Notes: generated from the sequence alone by a model not told the origin. Positions 26,886 to 36,294 are shown, counted from the stretch's first letter. The stretch: DNA of 64,000 nucleotides from Planctobacterium marinum (GCF_036322805.1 NZ_AP027272.1:4092001-4156000); one strand, 5' to 3'. Translations and numbers: made by a program.

Positions 26886-28367
26886 ATGACGATATTACAA
26901 AAATTCCGCTTGTTCTTGTGTTTGCTACTGCCTGTGACCGCTTTGGCAGACGACTTATCAACGGCAAATTACAAACTCAAATTTTCTGCTAACGACCCCA
27001 AAACCATTGAAGTAGAAGCGAAGATATCGTTAAAAAATAACAAAATCCGGATGGCTTCTTGGGGGCACCCAGCGCTACCCCATGGTTGGGGTACGTTTGT
27101 TGATGAGCTAGTGGTTAAGGATGATAAAAACAACCTATTGCAAGCAACGCCGAATACCAAAGACGGCTGGGGTGCCTGGGTTGTAGAAGGCGAAGATGGC
27201 TTACCTTTAACCCTCAGTTATAAAGTGTCGCTAACTCAAGATGAATATGACTGGAACCCTGCAGGGGGACAGGACTCTAGACCAGCCGTTACTGAGAATG
27301 TCATTTTCCTGGTAACCAAAGCACTATTTATCTACTCACCCGGCTTAGGGCAATCCACCGTGGAAATGAATGTGCCAGAGAACTGGAAGATATCAGCGCC
27401 CTGGCGGAATAAACCGGGTGCGCCAGATACCTTTGAAGTGGATTCTTGGGTTAGCCTGGTGAACAACGCTTTAGTAGTGGGTGACCATTATGAGCGAGTT
27501 ATACAAGACGGTGATATGGAAATAGTGTTGGCGGTGGACAATGCTCTGAGAGCGCATGTGGACTTGTTTCAGGAGGTCTTTCAAAGCCAGTTATCCAATT
27601 TTCGTAAAGTGTACGATGCCACGCCAAAAGTAAAATATTTAGTCACATTAAGAGGGGCTAATGAAGACGATGGGGAGTCTTTTAACAACAGTTTTAATCA
27701 GGTGATCATCGCTGAGAATCTGGAAAGACGCAAAATCGTCTGGGCCAATACCATGTCTCATGAACTATTCCATTACTGGAATGGCGATCATAGCAAACGC
27801 AGCGAGGATACTTATTGGTTCACGGAAGGGTTCACCGAATATTATTCAAGCCTGACCTTGTTTAGAACCGGCATCATTGAAGAGAGCTTGTATTTCAAAA
27901 AAGTGGAGAGATACCTGTCTCGATACCACATTACTATGAATATGAACCCCGAAGAGGCGGTTAGCTTAGTGCAGGCTGGACACCAAAAGCACAAAAACTG
28001 GCTGCAGGTCTACGGCGGCGGAGCAACGCTGGCGTTGGTATTAGATTTAAATATACGCCATGCAACCCAGGGCAAGAAAAGCCTTGATGATGTAATGCGC
28101 TTGCTCAACCAGCGCTTCAAACTACAGGGACTGCAATTCGAGATAAAAAATATTGCGCAAATCGTCTCTGAAGTCAGTGGCAAAGATTACCAGCCCTTCT
28201 TTAAAGATCATGTATTGGCAACCGGTCATAAACTGGATTTGGCAAAAGCCCTGTCTTTCGCTGGCCTGGAATTAGCACAATTTACCGACGAGTTTTACAT
28301 CATTAAAACCCCGTTACCTACAGAAAACCAACAAAGTATTTATCAGGGTTGGACCAGCGACCTATAA
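26886..28367 (+). CDS. M61-like (glycyl aminopeptidase) metallopeptidase
   Basis: 493 residues from ATG 26886 (AAAGG upstream); a TTG directly before it is less likely. Signal peptide MTILQKFRLFLCLLLPVTALA. N-terminal beta domain, then a gluzincin core: MSHELFHYWNGDH (zinc motif HExxH) and WFTEGFTEYYSSL with the third ligand Glu, 25-30 residues later, as in M61 family enzymes. Shorter than many M61 proteins because the C-terminal PDZ domain is absent. Probably a periplasmic or secreted aminopeptidase. Divergent neighbour of the TonB receptor. Confidence 0.8.
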   Translation: MTILQKFRLFLCLLLPVTALADDLSTANYKLKFSANDPKTIEVEAKISLKNNKIRMASWGHPALPHGWGTFVDELVVKDDKNNLLQATPNTKDGWGAWVVEGEDGLPLTLSYKVSLTQDEYDWNPAGGQDSRPAVTENVIFLVTKALFIYSPGLGQSTVEMNVPENWKISAPWRNKPGAPDTFEVDSWVSLVNNALVVGDHYERVIQDGDMEIVLAVDNALRAHVDLFQEVFQSQLSNFRKVYDATPKVKYLVTLRGANEDDGESFNNSFNQVIIAENLERRKIVWANTMSHELFHYWNGDHSKRSEDTYWFTEGFTEYYSSLTLFRTGIIEESLYFKKVERYLSRYHITMNMNPEEAVSLVQAGHQKHKNWLQVYGGGATLALVLDLNIRHATQGKKSLDDVMRLLNQRFKLQGLQFEIKNIAQIVSEVSGKDYQPFFKDHVLATGHKLDLAKALSFAGLELAQFTDEFYIIKTPLPTENQQSIYQGWTSDL

Positions 28368-28387
28368 CCACTCCACCTGATAAAACA

Positions 28388-28427
28388 GGGCAGAGCCGCA
28401 CAAAATAAAACGGTTTTGCCCTTTTTT
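28388..28427 (+). terminator. Rho-independent terminator after the M61 gene
   Basis: GGGCAGAGCCG pairs with CGGTTTTGCCC (two wobble pairs) around a 12-base A-rich loop, followed directly by TTTTTT (28422-28427). Confidence 0.8.
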
Positions 28428-28479
28428 CTGTGTTATAAAAAATCCAAATCAATAACAATAAAAAGCAGGACCAGGCATT

Positions 28480-29487
28480 ATGCTGCTCACCGGATTTGGC
28501 TTAGGCCTGTTGGCTATCCTCCTGGTAATAATTACCCGTGATTTTTATAAGGTGCTTGCCGCCCGTGTCTTTTTGATATTGCTGATTGCCACAGCCGGGT
28601 TTTTATTGGATCGAATAGTGCCCGATGAATGGCGCTGGCTAACGGCAAGTCTCACCGGAGCATTGCCCGCCTTATTTTGGCTACTGTGCCAATATGTATT
28701 TGCTCGCCGACCTGATGTAAAAACCCTCTGGGGCGCACTGGCTTTTTACAGTTTTTTTGCGCCGATAGTGGCGCGTATATTTTCCATATCCAGCACAGAT
28801 CAACTTTACCTGGTGGCTAAACAGATACCTGTCTACGTTGAATATGTGATCATGCTGCACGGAATCTGGGTGGTAGTGGTGAATTGGTCTGACGATCTAG
28901 TGGATTCCCGAAGAGAGCTTCGGGGCGCTTTTCTTTCAGTGGTTGGTGCGGCTCTGATTTGGGCCAGCTGGACCTTAAACTTTGGGTATGGTGAACGAAA
29001 TTGGCTTCCAGCACTGATCAGTGTCGCCGCATTAATCGTGGCAATGATTCTGCTGAAAGGCAGAAAAGGCGTGCTACTTAGTACAGTCCCGGTAGTAGAC
29101 AAAACAGCGCAGCAAGAAAAGAAGAAAAGCACCTCACAGCAAGAAATCGAAGCGGCTAAATTAACAGAAATCATGAACGCGGGTTTCTATCGCACTGAAA
29201 AGTTAACGCTGAGTATGCTCGCGCAAAAAATGCAACTACCGGAATACAAAACCCGCTCCCTGATAAACCAAACGCTGGGTTATCGCAATTTCAATGATTA
29301 CATTAATCAGCTGCGTATAGCTGACGCCAGTAAACGATTAATAAGTGATCTCGAAGCCCCCATATTGAATGTCGCCCTGGATGTCGGCTATCGAACCTTA
29401 AGCTCCTTTAACCGTGCATTTAAAGAAATACAGGGGCTTAATCCAACTGATTATCGCGCTCAAAAATCTACTCAACAGACACAGTAA
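28480..29487 (+). CDS. AraC-family regulator with N-terminal membrane domain
   Basis: 335 residues. Six or so hydrophobic segments in the first 200 residues, then an AraC/XylS DNA-binding domain (LTLSMLAQKMQLPEYKTRSLI, GYRNFNDYINQLRIADA, VALDVGYRTLSSFNRAFKE). ATG 28480 is 9 bases after AGGA. Same layout as the protein at 9861-10895. It precedes the beta-helix and diheme cytochrome gene pair on the same strand with a 392-base gap, so it is a candidate regulator of that pair. Confidence 0.85.
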   Translation: MLLTGFGLGLLAILLVIITRDFYKVLAARVFLILLIATAGFLLDRIVPDEWRWLTASLTGALPALFWLLCQYVFARRPDVKTLWGALAFYSFFAPIVARIFSISSTDQLYLVAKQIPVYVEYVIMLHGIWVVVVNWSDDLVDSRRELRGAFLSVVGAALIWASWTLNFGYGERNWLPALISVAALIVAMILLKGRKGVLLSTVPVVDKTAQQEKKKSTSQQEIEAAKLTEIMNAGFYRTEKLTLSMLAQKMQLPEYKTRSLINQTLGYRNFNDYINQLRIADASKRLISDLEAPILNVALDVGYRTLSSFNRAFKEIQGLNPTDYRAQKSTQQTQ

Positions 29488-29879
29488 TCACTCAGTTCAA
29501 CAAGTTAAATTCAGAAAAATTACCAAGATGCTTTGCATCATTTAACTGTGCAAATTGTTGAATTTAACAAAAAGCTCAGCGCTAAATCCCCATCATAAAA
29601 ACCTTCGGTATCTCCCATGCCTTATGGGCTTTAAAGAATTTGCACAGCTGTTTATTTTATTGCACATCGCTTTTCATCGCACAACCCCAGCCTTTTCTTT
29701 AACTTGGCTCGATGGTCGAAGTGTTAGTACTTGTTCTTCTCTTATGAAGCCACTGTTTTTTGGCGCACTGTTTTTTTGACATTGGGTCTCGCTTAGCAAG
29801 CACACAACGCGTTCAGACCATGTAGACATCCAACAATAACAATTCTGTAAAACGACTTTATGTGATGGAGAAACAACGC
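29488..29879. other. Intergenic region, 392 bases
   Basis: No gene supported. It contains a short hairpin GATGC-TTT-GCATC (29527-29539) and a 9-base inverted pair GTTAAATTC/GAATTTAAC flanking it, possibly ending the AraC transcript. The rest likely holds the promoter of the lipoprotein pair. Confidence 0.5.
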
Positions 29880-31664
29880 ATGTTATCAAATGAGTTAAGA
29901 ACGCGAAGCACTTTGTTTGCGGCTTTCACCGCCTGTGCACTCACCCTTGCAGGTTGCAGTGGTGATGATGGCGCCCAAGGCATTCCCGGTGAGCAAGGTC
30001 CTCAAGGACCACAAGGTATTCCCGGTTCGCCGGGCGTACCCGGCGCCCCAGGCACAGATGCCGGCAGCGGCGTATTTACCACCAGTAATTTTGAAATTCC
30101 AGCCGGCGCCATTTATGTAGCCGATGTTTATAACGATATTGCAGGCAGCGAACTGCAAGATGGTGCTGATATTACCGAAGCCTTGGTTACCGCCACATTT
30201 GGTTTAAGCGCGGGTGATACAGTGGTGCTACCCCAAGGACGTTTCCTGGTTAACGACAGCATTGTGCTGTTTGATGCAGAACGCATCACCCTTACCGGCT
30301 ATGGAATTAATGAAACACAATTAGATTTTTCCAATAGCGTATCAGACGACGCCATCCGTTTTGAGGGCGGCAATACCATCACAGTGCGTGATTTCAGTGT
30401 TTATGAATCCCCCAAAAATGCCATTAAAGCCAGTAAGGTTGATGGTATTCACTTCAACTATACCGGCACCATTTGGGAAGGCCCATTAGAGGCAGACAAT
30501 GGCGCTTATGGCGTTTATCCGGTGCAAAGCTCCAACGTAATTGTAGAAAATAACTATGCTTATGGCTCTGCGGATGCTGGTATTTACGTGGGCCAATCGG
30601 AACACATTGTGGTGCGCAACAATGTCGCTAAAAACAATGTGGCGGGCATCGAGATAGAAAACTCCTCTTATGCCGATGTATACAACAATGTAGCGATAGG
30701 CAATACCGGTGGCATATTGATATTTGATTTACCGGGCCTTGAAAAAGCCTATGGTAAAAACATCCGCGTTTTTAACAACCAAATGATTGCTAACAACGCC
30801 GAGAACGTCGGCAATGGCGCTGTGGGTATCGTACCGCCGGGCACAGGTGCGCTGATCTACGCCACATCCGATGTGGAGATGTACAACAACGTCTTTAAAG
30901 ACAATCAAACCACGTCAATTGCCCTAACCAGCTATTTTGTGGGGGACTCAGACTTTGCCAAATACACACCTTCACCAACCTTCCCCGAGGGCGAGAACGG
31001 CTCTTATGTCGAGACGATGATCGACGGCTGGTCGCCCTACATCAAAAACATTTACGTGCACAATAATGAAATTGAACGTTCCGGCGCCAACCCTCGTGGT
31101 GCATTGCTGGAACAGGTGATTACGCCGTTATTACCCGATGTAAATATGATCACCGGCTTCACCGAGACCACGTCGTTGGCAGGCCTTGGCGTGATCTCCG
31201 ACAGAGCAGGCGAAACCATGCCAGCCATTTTATACGATGGTGTTGGGGAGTTTGTTATTAGCCAGGGCATGATGGCAGACTTTGACCAAATTCTGGCCGT
31301 GATGAACCCGGATGCGCTTGCTGACGGGGTGAGTTATCAGCCCTACACCGCACAAGACGCAATCTGTGTTAACAACAACCTGGATACCAATTCTTTTGCC
31401 TCTTCACAAGAGTTTACCCAAACCAATATCGGTATGGTATTCGCAACGGACGAAACTGATCTCGTACCATTAATTACAAGTGGTTTATGGGACCCGACAT
31501 CGGGCGACCTACCGCCACCGCTATTCATCACCGAAAACTTTCACGGCAATACCGCGCGTTTGTACTGCACTCAAACGCGATTGGAAGCGGCGGTAGCCAC
31601 CTTTGACAACAAAGCTTTTGGTTGTAATGGCGATGATTTAGCCGATCCGGCCTGCTCCTTCTAA
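29880..31664 (+). CDS. Parallel beta-helix lipoprotein (TIGR03805-like) with collagen-like segment
   Basis: 594 residues from ATG 29880 (GGAG 9 bases upstream; an in-frame start at 29862 is less likely). Lipoprotein signal ending LTLAGC. Directly after the acylated Cys comes a collagen-type Gly-X-Y run of about ten triplets (GAQGIPGEQGPQGPQGIPG), then a right-handed parallel beta-helix domain rich in NNxAxGNxxGI-type turns (VVRNNVAKNNVAGIEIE, VYNNVAIGNTGGILIFD). The layout fits the TIGR03805 family, known to occur as a two-gene pair with the diheme cytochrome family found next to it here, 15 bases downstream. The function of the pair is not known. The collagen-like spacer probably lifts the domain off the membrane. 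Confidence 0.8.
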   Translation: MLSNELRTRSTLFAAFTACALTLAGCSGDDGAQGIPGEQGPQGPQGIPGSPGVPGAPGTDAGSGVFTTSNFEIPAGAIYVADVYNDIAGSELQDGADITEALVTATFGLSAGDTVVLPQGRFLVNDSIVLFDAERITLTGYGINETQLDFSNSVSDDAIRFEGGNTITVRDFSVYESPKNAIKASKVDGIHFNYTGTIWEGPLEADNGAYGVYPVQSSNVIVENNYAYGSADAGIYVGQSEHIVVRNNVAKNNVAGIEIENSSYADVYNNVAIGNTGGILIFDLPGLEKAYGKNIRVFNNQMIANNAENVGNGAVGIVPPGTGALIYATSDVEMYNNVFKDNQTTSIALTSYFVGDSDFAKYTPSPTFPEGENGSYVETMIDGWSPYIKNIYVHNNEIERSGANPRGALLEQVITPLLPDVNMITGFTETTSLAGLGVISDRAGETMPAILYDGVGEFVISQGMMADFDQILAVMNPDALADGVSYQPYTAQDAICVNNNLDTNSFASSQEFTQTNIGMVFATDETDLVPLITSGLWDPTSGDLPPPLFITENFHGNTARLYCTQTRLEAAVATFDNKAFGCNGDDLADPACSF

Positions 31665-31679
31665 AGCGGTAAATCAATC

Positions 31680-33161
31680 ATGAATGTAAAACTAATACAA
31701 TTGACTGCCAGCATGATACTGCTGCTGGCTTTAGCGGGTTGCGGAGGCAGCGATTCCACTGCTACTCCCCTGGATAGCGACGGCGATGGTGTGCCTGATA
31801 CATCAGACGCCTTCCCTCGTGATGCAACGGAAACCTCCAATCGGGATGGTGACGCAGTTGGTGATAACGCCGATGTATTTCCCGATGATCCTAATGAATG
31901 GGCGGATCAGGACAATGATGGCGTAGGGGATAACGGCGATGCCTTCCCTTATGATCCCAATGAAACCATGGACTCGGACGGCGATAGTGTTGGTGATAAC
32001 AGCGATGCGTTTCCCGATGATCCCACAGAGTGGTATGACACTGATGGTGATGGCATTGGCGACAATCAGGACAACAACACCGGCTCAACGGGCGAATGTG
32101 CAAGCAACGGGAATGGTATCAACTGGGATGCACTAATGAACCACAATTGCACTCAATTGTCCGATTACAACTTGTTCCAGAATGCCCAAGACCCCACAGC
32201 GCAGCCCAATGGAAGCGGCATACTCTATGAGCTTTCAACAGCCTTGTTTACCGATTATGCCAGCAAGTATCGCTTCATCTTTTTGCCGGAAAACAGCAAG
32301 ATGAATTATACCCAATCGGAAGTATTTAACTTTCCAGTGGGCACGGTGATCACCAAAACCTTCGCCATGCCCGCTGATACCAGTGAGCGCGATGGTGAGG
32401 AAACCATCATCGAGACTCGTTTGTTGATTCATCGCAGCGACGGCTGGGTAGCCTTACCTTACTATTGGGCTGATGACACAGACGCAACTTTAACTATTGC
32501 CGGAAAGCGGGTAGACAACATGCAGGTGACACACAAGGGTACTGACCTTGAGTTTACCTATGTGGTGCCCAAAGCCGCATCCTGCACCAGCTGTCACGCC
32601 AAATCCGATAGCGATAGCGCCGAGATAATTCCCATTGGCCCAAAAGCGCGTTTTCTGAACATGGATCACGAATACGCTTCCGGCATTCAAAACCAGCTGA
32701 GTTTCATGGCCGACAATGGTTTGTTAGAGGGATTGCCTGACTTCTCCGACATAGAAAACCCAATGGCCTTTAATGACTCGGTTGATGTGACTACACTGGA
32801 AGATGCTCAGATAATCGACTTAACCAAGGCCTACCTTGATGTTAACTGCGCCCATTGCCACCGCCAGGATGGCGCAGGTGCCGCAGGTGCCAGTGGTTTG
32901 CAGTTGGAATACCAAAGAGCCATTACAGACGATGTAACCAAGTTTGGTATTTGCAAGGTACCGGTGGCAGGTGGTCATCAAGACTACACCTACGACATTG
33001 TGCCCGGCAGTCCTGAAGAGTCGTATCTATTATTCAGGGTAAACACCACCGACCCCAGGCATAAAATGCCAGAGTTAGGCAGAGCCACCATTCACCAGGA
33101 AGGTGTGGACCTGGTGCGAGAGTGGATAACCCGAATGAACCACGCTGCCTGCCAGGGGTAA
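31680..33161 (+). CDS. SO2930-family diheme c-type cytochrome lipoprotein
   Basis: 493 residues. Lipoprotein signal ending LALAGC, then about 110 residues of thrombospondin type 3-like calcium repeats (DxDGDxVGDNxDxFPxDPxE, four copies), then the conserved domain. Two haem-binding motifs are present: CTSCH (about residue 303) and CAHCH (about residue 393), with likely distal Met in KMPELG. Matches the TIGR03806 (SO2930/HNE_0200) family, which pairs with beta-helix lipoproteins like the preceding gene. Presumably an outer-membrane-associated electron carrier. Co-transcribed with its partner. Confidence 0.85.
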   Translation: MNVKLIQLTASMILLLALAGCGGSDSTATPLDSDGDGVPDTSDAFPRDATETSNRDGDAVGDNADVFPDDPNEWADQDNDGVGDNGDAFPYDPNETMDSDGDSVGDNSDAFPDDPTEWYDTDGDGIGDNQDNNTGSTGECASNGNGINWDALMNHNCTQLSDYNLFQNAQDPTAQPNGSGILYELSTALFTDYASKYRFIFLPENSKMNYTQSEVFNFPVGTVITKTFAMPADTSERDGEETIIETRLLIHRSDGWVALPYYWADDTDATLTIAGKRVDNMQVTHKGTDLEFTYVVPKAASCTSCHAKSDSDSAEIIPIGPKARFLNMDHEYASGIQNQLSFMADNGLLEGLPDFSDIENPMAFNDSVDVTTLEDAQIIDLTKAYLDVNCAHCHRQDGAGAAGASGLQLEYQRAITDDVTKFGICKVPVAGGHQDYTYDIVPGSPEESYLLFRVNTTDPRHKMPELGRATIHQEGVDLVREWITRMNHAACQG

Positions 33162-33192
33162 GAAGGGTTTAAAGCTGAAATCTAATCAAGAC

Positions 33193-33225
33193 AGGCATAT
33201 GAGGTTTTTGTATGCCTATTTTTTT
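33193..33225 (+). terminator. Rho-independent terminator of the lipoprotein pair
   Basis: AGGCATA/TATGCCT stem with an 11-base loop, then ATTTTTTT (33218-33225). Lies 31 bases after the cytochrome stop and just before the converging gene end at 33236. Confidence 0.8.
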
Positions 33226-33235
33226 AGTTACGTTA

Positions 33236-34204
33236 TTAATTGTTTATCTCTAATTGCTCGTATTTTTCGCGAGCCTCTTTCAGCAATTCATTCCTATCGA
33301 ATTTTTCTACAAGCTCTTCCATTTCATGAAAAATAAAGTTGCTTCCCATATGTTCCTTAGACACCAGGTAATAAACCGCAGCAGTAAACTCATCTTCAAC
33401 CTTATAAAGGTCGGCTAAAGCTCTTGCTATAGCAGCATCATGTTCGCCTCTTTTGCTCTTTAACAAGCCCTCTTCATAAGTCTGAATTACTTTATCAACA
33501 TAATTGGCACTGTTATAAAAATTTCCTAGCAATCTGGTGGCATAAATATCCCCTTCTGAGACAAGGGTTTCCCAATAATCTATATCATCTTGATATGCAT
33601 GGGCAGCTATCCACTCTTCTTTCCCAACATAAACACCGCCTTCTTGTTCCGCTATTCGTAGGTCTTCCACGTGGATTCTGAGGTTGATATCCAGATAAAA
33701 CGGCAGTAAGTCGGCCAGCTTATCTTCAGATAGAGGTAACCCTTTCATAAACTTACCAATTAAAACCAATTGCTCTATGGAATATCTATCAGCCCTTAAG
33801 CTTGAGCCATATAATGCGTTTAGCCTGTCTATCGCACTTAAGGCAAAGTCCAGTAACTCCTCGTCTGACATATCGGTTTTTTCAGGTTCTTTTTTAGGAC
33901 CATAAAGCGCCAAAAATTCGCTTACATCCATAATTTCCCCCTGAACCGAAGGGTTTGCGCTAGTTCCCTCTTTAACCGTTTCGACTTTATCTGTGTTATT
34001 TATTGCGATCTCAGCATCATTGGAAACACTGTCCACCAAGAGCACATCACTAGCAATGCTTTCCATTGCGCTAACGTCAGCAGCGTTACTTTTCACCGAG
34101 ACTTCAGCAGTTTCGTCGTAGCTAAACAATCGGAATACAATGAGAACAGTGGTCAAAATCACAACAGAAAGAACAACTAAAAAGCCTGTTTTTTTACTCA
34201 TCAT
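33236..34204 (-). CDS. Membrane-anchored hypothetical protein
   Basis: 322 residues; ATG at 34204 (second at 34201) after AAGGA. One N-terminal transmembrane helix (GFLVVLSVVILTTVLIVFRLF), a Ser/Asp/Val-rich linker to about residue 85, and a helical C-terminal domain with Sel1/TPR-like helices (ATRLLGNFYNSANYVDKVIQTYEEGLL, IARALADLYKVEDEFTAAVYYL). No family recognised. Probably a periplasm-facing helical-repeat protein. Lower GC than its neighbours. Confidence 0.6.
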   Translation of the reverse strand: MMSKKTGFLVVLSVVILTTVLIVFRLFSYDETAEVSVKSNAADVSAMESIASDVLLVDSVSNDAEIAINNTDKVETVKEGTSANPSVQGEIMDVSEFLALYGPKKEPEKTDMSDEELLDFALSAIDRLNALYGSSLRADRYSIEQLVLIGKFMKGLPLSEDKLADLLPFYLDINLRIHVEDLRIAEQEGGVYVGKEEWIAAHAYQDDIDYWETLVSEGDIYATRLLGNFYNSANYVDKVIQTYEEGLLKSKRGEHDAAIARALADLYKVEDEFTAAVYYLVSKEHMGSNFIFHEMEELVEKFDRNELLKEAREKYEQLEINN

Positions 34205-34286
34205 TTTAATTCCTTTAATTGAATCAAAGGGTCAGGTCCGCTGCCCCAAAACAGAAAAAAGTCTATCAGCGCACCAGCACTTTCTG

Positions 34287-34769
34287 TTAACTGGTTCTGG
34301 CATCAGGCCGATGTTTTTTCACCATACCCTGTAAAAAGTTACGCAATAACTGATCACCGCAGGCGCGATAACTGCGATGGTCAGGTTTTCTGAACAGCGC
34401 ACTTAACTCACTTTTGCCGATTTTAAAATTCGCCAGTTGCAGGATCTTCATCATATCTTCTTGCTGGTAAGACTGAGCGATTTTAATCTTGCGCAGAATA
34501 TCGTTGTTGCTGAGACGCTGACCGGCCATAAGCCCCGGCGCTGGACCACCTTCCTGCTTACCGCGATTTTTGACAATTAAACCATCGAGAAATAAACACA
34601 AGGTTTTATCCCGGCAAGGTAAAAAGCCGGACTCATCCTCTTTTTTCATCATGTTCATCAAATATTCTTCGTCCAGATCATGGTCCACCAGCTTAAAAAC
34701 AGCGATGGTAGCCTTGTTATCCAGACTTAGGGCAAAGCGAAGACGGCGGAAAATGTCATTTAATAGCAT
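34287..34769 (-). CDS. yehS: YehS-like DUF1456 protein
   Basis: 160 residues with two copies of the DUF1456 motif: NDIFRRLRFALSLDNKATIAVFKL and NNDILRKIKIAQSYQQEDMMKIL, each followed by a segment ending in Phe-Leu-Asp/Arg-Gly. Matches E. coli YehS in length and plan. Function unknown; small cytosolic protein. Stand-alone, preceded by a perfect 12-bp inverted repeat. Confidence 0.85.
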   Translation of the reverse strand: MLLNDIFRRLRFALSLDNKATIAVFKLVDHDLDEEYLMNMMKKEDESGFLPCRDKTLCLFLDGLIVKNRGKQEGGPAPGLMAGQRLSNNDILRKIKIAQSYQQEDMMKILQLANFKIGKSELSALFRKPDHRSYRACGDQLLRNFLQGMVKKHRPDARTS

Positions 34770-34806
34770 GGGAAGTTAATAGTTGAAGTGATGTGCGGAT
34801 AGTATA

Positions 34807-34838
34807 CCTGATTACGCCGAGTTAATGGCGTAATCAGG
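34807..34838. terminator. Perfect 12-bp inverted repeat
   Basis: CCTGATTACGCC/GGCGTAATCAGG with an 8-base loop, between the DUF3392 stop (34861) and the yehS start (34769), both on the minus strand. No T-run on either side. It could be a terminator of the DUF3392 gene or an operator of yehS. Confidence 0.5.
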
Positions 34839-34860
34839 CACAACAATCCAATTAACGGCA

Positions 34861-35193
34861 TCAGGCCTGATGTTTACTTTCCGCAAGGCCGCCCAGTACA
34901 AAATAAACACCTATCACTATTACCGCAAACCAGCGCCGCTCAGGCAATTGCAAAGTATGATTAATTAATACTTCCCCATAATTAGCCAGAATGCTGTAGC
35001 CAACAGAACACAGCAGCACAAAAGCCAAAATACGCACAACATAGTGATAAGGCCGCATCAGCCTCTTAAGACTCTTATTAATATTATCGCCATAAAGCAC
35101 CAACAACACCGCCACCCACGACGTCACAATGATGTTGCGATACGACCAAAACCAGTTGGATAGTTCAGAATTTAAAGACCAGAGCCAGTCCAT
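34861..35193 (-). CDS. DUF3392 family membrane protein
   Basis: 110 residues with three hydrophobic helices (NIIVTSWVAVLLVLYGDNINKS, VVRILAFVLLCSVGYSIL, WFAVIVIGVYFVLGGLAE). The YGDxIN-xx-xKR segment and the length match the DUF3392 family of small inner-membrane proteins in gammaproteobacteria. Function unknown. Confidence 0.8.
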   Translation of the reverse strand: MDWLWSLNSELSNWFWSYRNIIVTSWVAVLLVLYGDNINKSLKRLMRPYHYVVRILAFVLLCSVGYSILANYGEVLINHTLQLPERRWFAVIVIGVYFVLGGLAESKHQA

Positions 35194-35431
35194 TTAATGT
35201 CTCTTAGTTAAATGATTTTTCAATAGAGGATCTTAATGGAAAAGGAGGTGAGAGGGAAACAAAGGCCGTCATTGGTGAGCGTCAGGGATCAATTTCAGCT
35301 AGCCAGACCCTTTTGATCTAGCATGGGGATTTTCAAGCCTCTGAAAGCCCTTATATACCAGCTATCTATTTGTTTTTATTAAAATTTAATCCCTTTATAT
35401 TACATTGTTATACATCGTGTTGATTTTTTTT

Positions 35432-35449
35432 GGGACACCTTTGGGACAC
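35432..35449. repeat. GGGACA-type tandem motif, copy 1
   Basis: GGGACACCTTTGGGACAC. A near-identical sequence occurs in the same orientation at 40307-40324, bracketing a 4.9-kb block. Confidence 0.5.
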
Positions 35450-35989
35450 CTACAAGAAGCTCAACATTGATTTAGTTTCAGATTCTGAATATGAGTTTTT
35501 ACACTCAACCCTATGTAGCGTTAAACCAGCCATTTTAAACACAGAATTGACAAATAAGTCTCTTTCTTGTGATTGTTTTGAACGGTGAGAACTATCATCT
35601 AACTCAATAGCTACCAAAGGCTTGAAAGAATCTTTTTCACACAAAAGAAAGTCCACATGTTTAGATGATATTTTCCGCATAGAGGCGAAAGCGTCCTTAT
35701 CTTTAGGTGTAAAGACGTCAAGTAATCTTACTTTAGAAAAGACCTTCACTTTTCCATCAATAACTGAATCAAGATGTTTGTAATACTGTATTTCAGCAGG
35801 GGTCAAGAGAGAATCATTTAAAGCATACTTATATTCACGAGATTGCTTTTCGACTTCTTCACTAGGAGACTGAAGGGTTTTAACAGCATCAATCAAACGC
35901 TTTTCCTTCTTAGACTTAATAGTTTCGGAAACCTTACGGATTAATATCACTACTAAGAATAGAAAAAAAAGAAAAATAATTAATTCCAT
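35450..35989 (-). CDS. DUF2726 nuclease-like membrane-anchored protein
   Basis: 179 residues; ATG 35989 after GGGGGC. N-terminal transmembrane helix (LIIFLFFLFLVVILI), short coiled linker, then a DUF2726 domain: LLTPAEIQYYKHL, VFSKVRLLDVF, KHVDFLLCEKDSFKPLVAIELDDSSH and a strand AGLTLHRVE. The HVDFLL ... AIELDD pattern is that of PD-(D/E)xK-like nuclease folds. Substrate unknown. A GGGACA-type repeat ends at the base before its stop codon. Confidence 0.75.
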   Translation of the reverse strand: MELIIFLFFLFLVVILIRKVSETIKSKKEKRLIDAVKTLQSPSEEVEKQSREYKYALNDSLLTPAEIQYYKHLDSVIDGKVKVFSKVRLLDVFTPKDKDAFASMRKISSKHVDFLLCEKDSFKPLVAIELDDSSHRSKQSQERDLFVNSVFKMAGLTLHRVECKNSYSESETKSMLSFL

Positions 35990-36079
35990 AAAGCCCCCAT
36001 AAAAACGGTTATTAAAATTACCAACAAATAAAACAATACAAGCAAACTGAGGTTATGCCAATAAAATCGGATAAGTTAA

Positions 36080-36105
36080 CCCCCGTATTACAAAACGGGG
36101 GCTTT
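36080..36105 (+). terminator. Orphan Rho-independent terminator
   Basis: CCCCCGT/ACGGGGG stem (36080-36086, 36095-36101), 8-base loop, then CTTTT. On the plus strand no gene ends before it, so it may end an unseen RNA or be left from a deleted gene. Confidence 0.6.
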
Positions 36106-36279
36106 TCGCAAGCGGGCGGGCTGCAATGAACAGAGCCAAATTAATTGGTTGTTCAACGCTCAATAAATGGAGGCGCAGCCGTTTTATTTAAGTTAATCTC
36201 ATATACCAAGAAGCAACCCAAAACCCCCCACCAATCCCCACAACTCCCATCCAGTTGACCCCCAGTCATTTAGCCTGAT

Positions 36280-36294
36280 TCGGTCAGTGACCGA
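36280..36294. promoter_or_regulatory. Palindromic operator-like site upstream of molybdenum hydroxylase
   Basis: TCGGTCA-G-TGACCGA, a perfect 7-bp dyad around one base, about 86 bases before the start of the hydroxylase gene. The form resembles TetR-family operators. No TetR gene is adjacent. The rest of 35990-36380 shows no gene. Confidence 0.45.
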
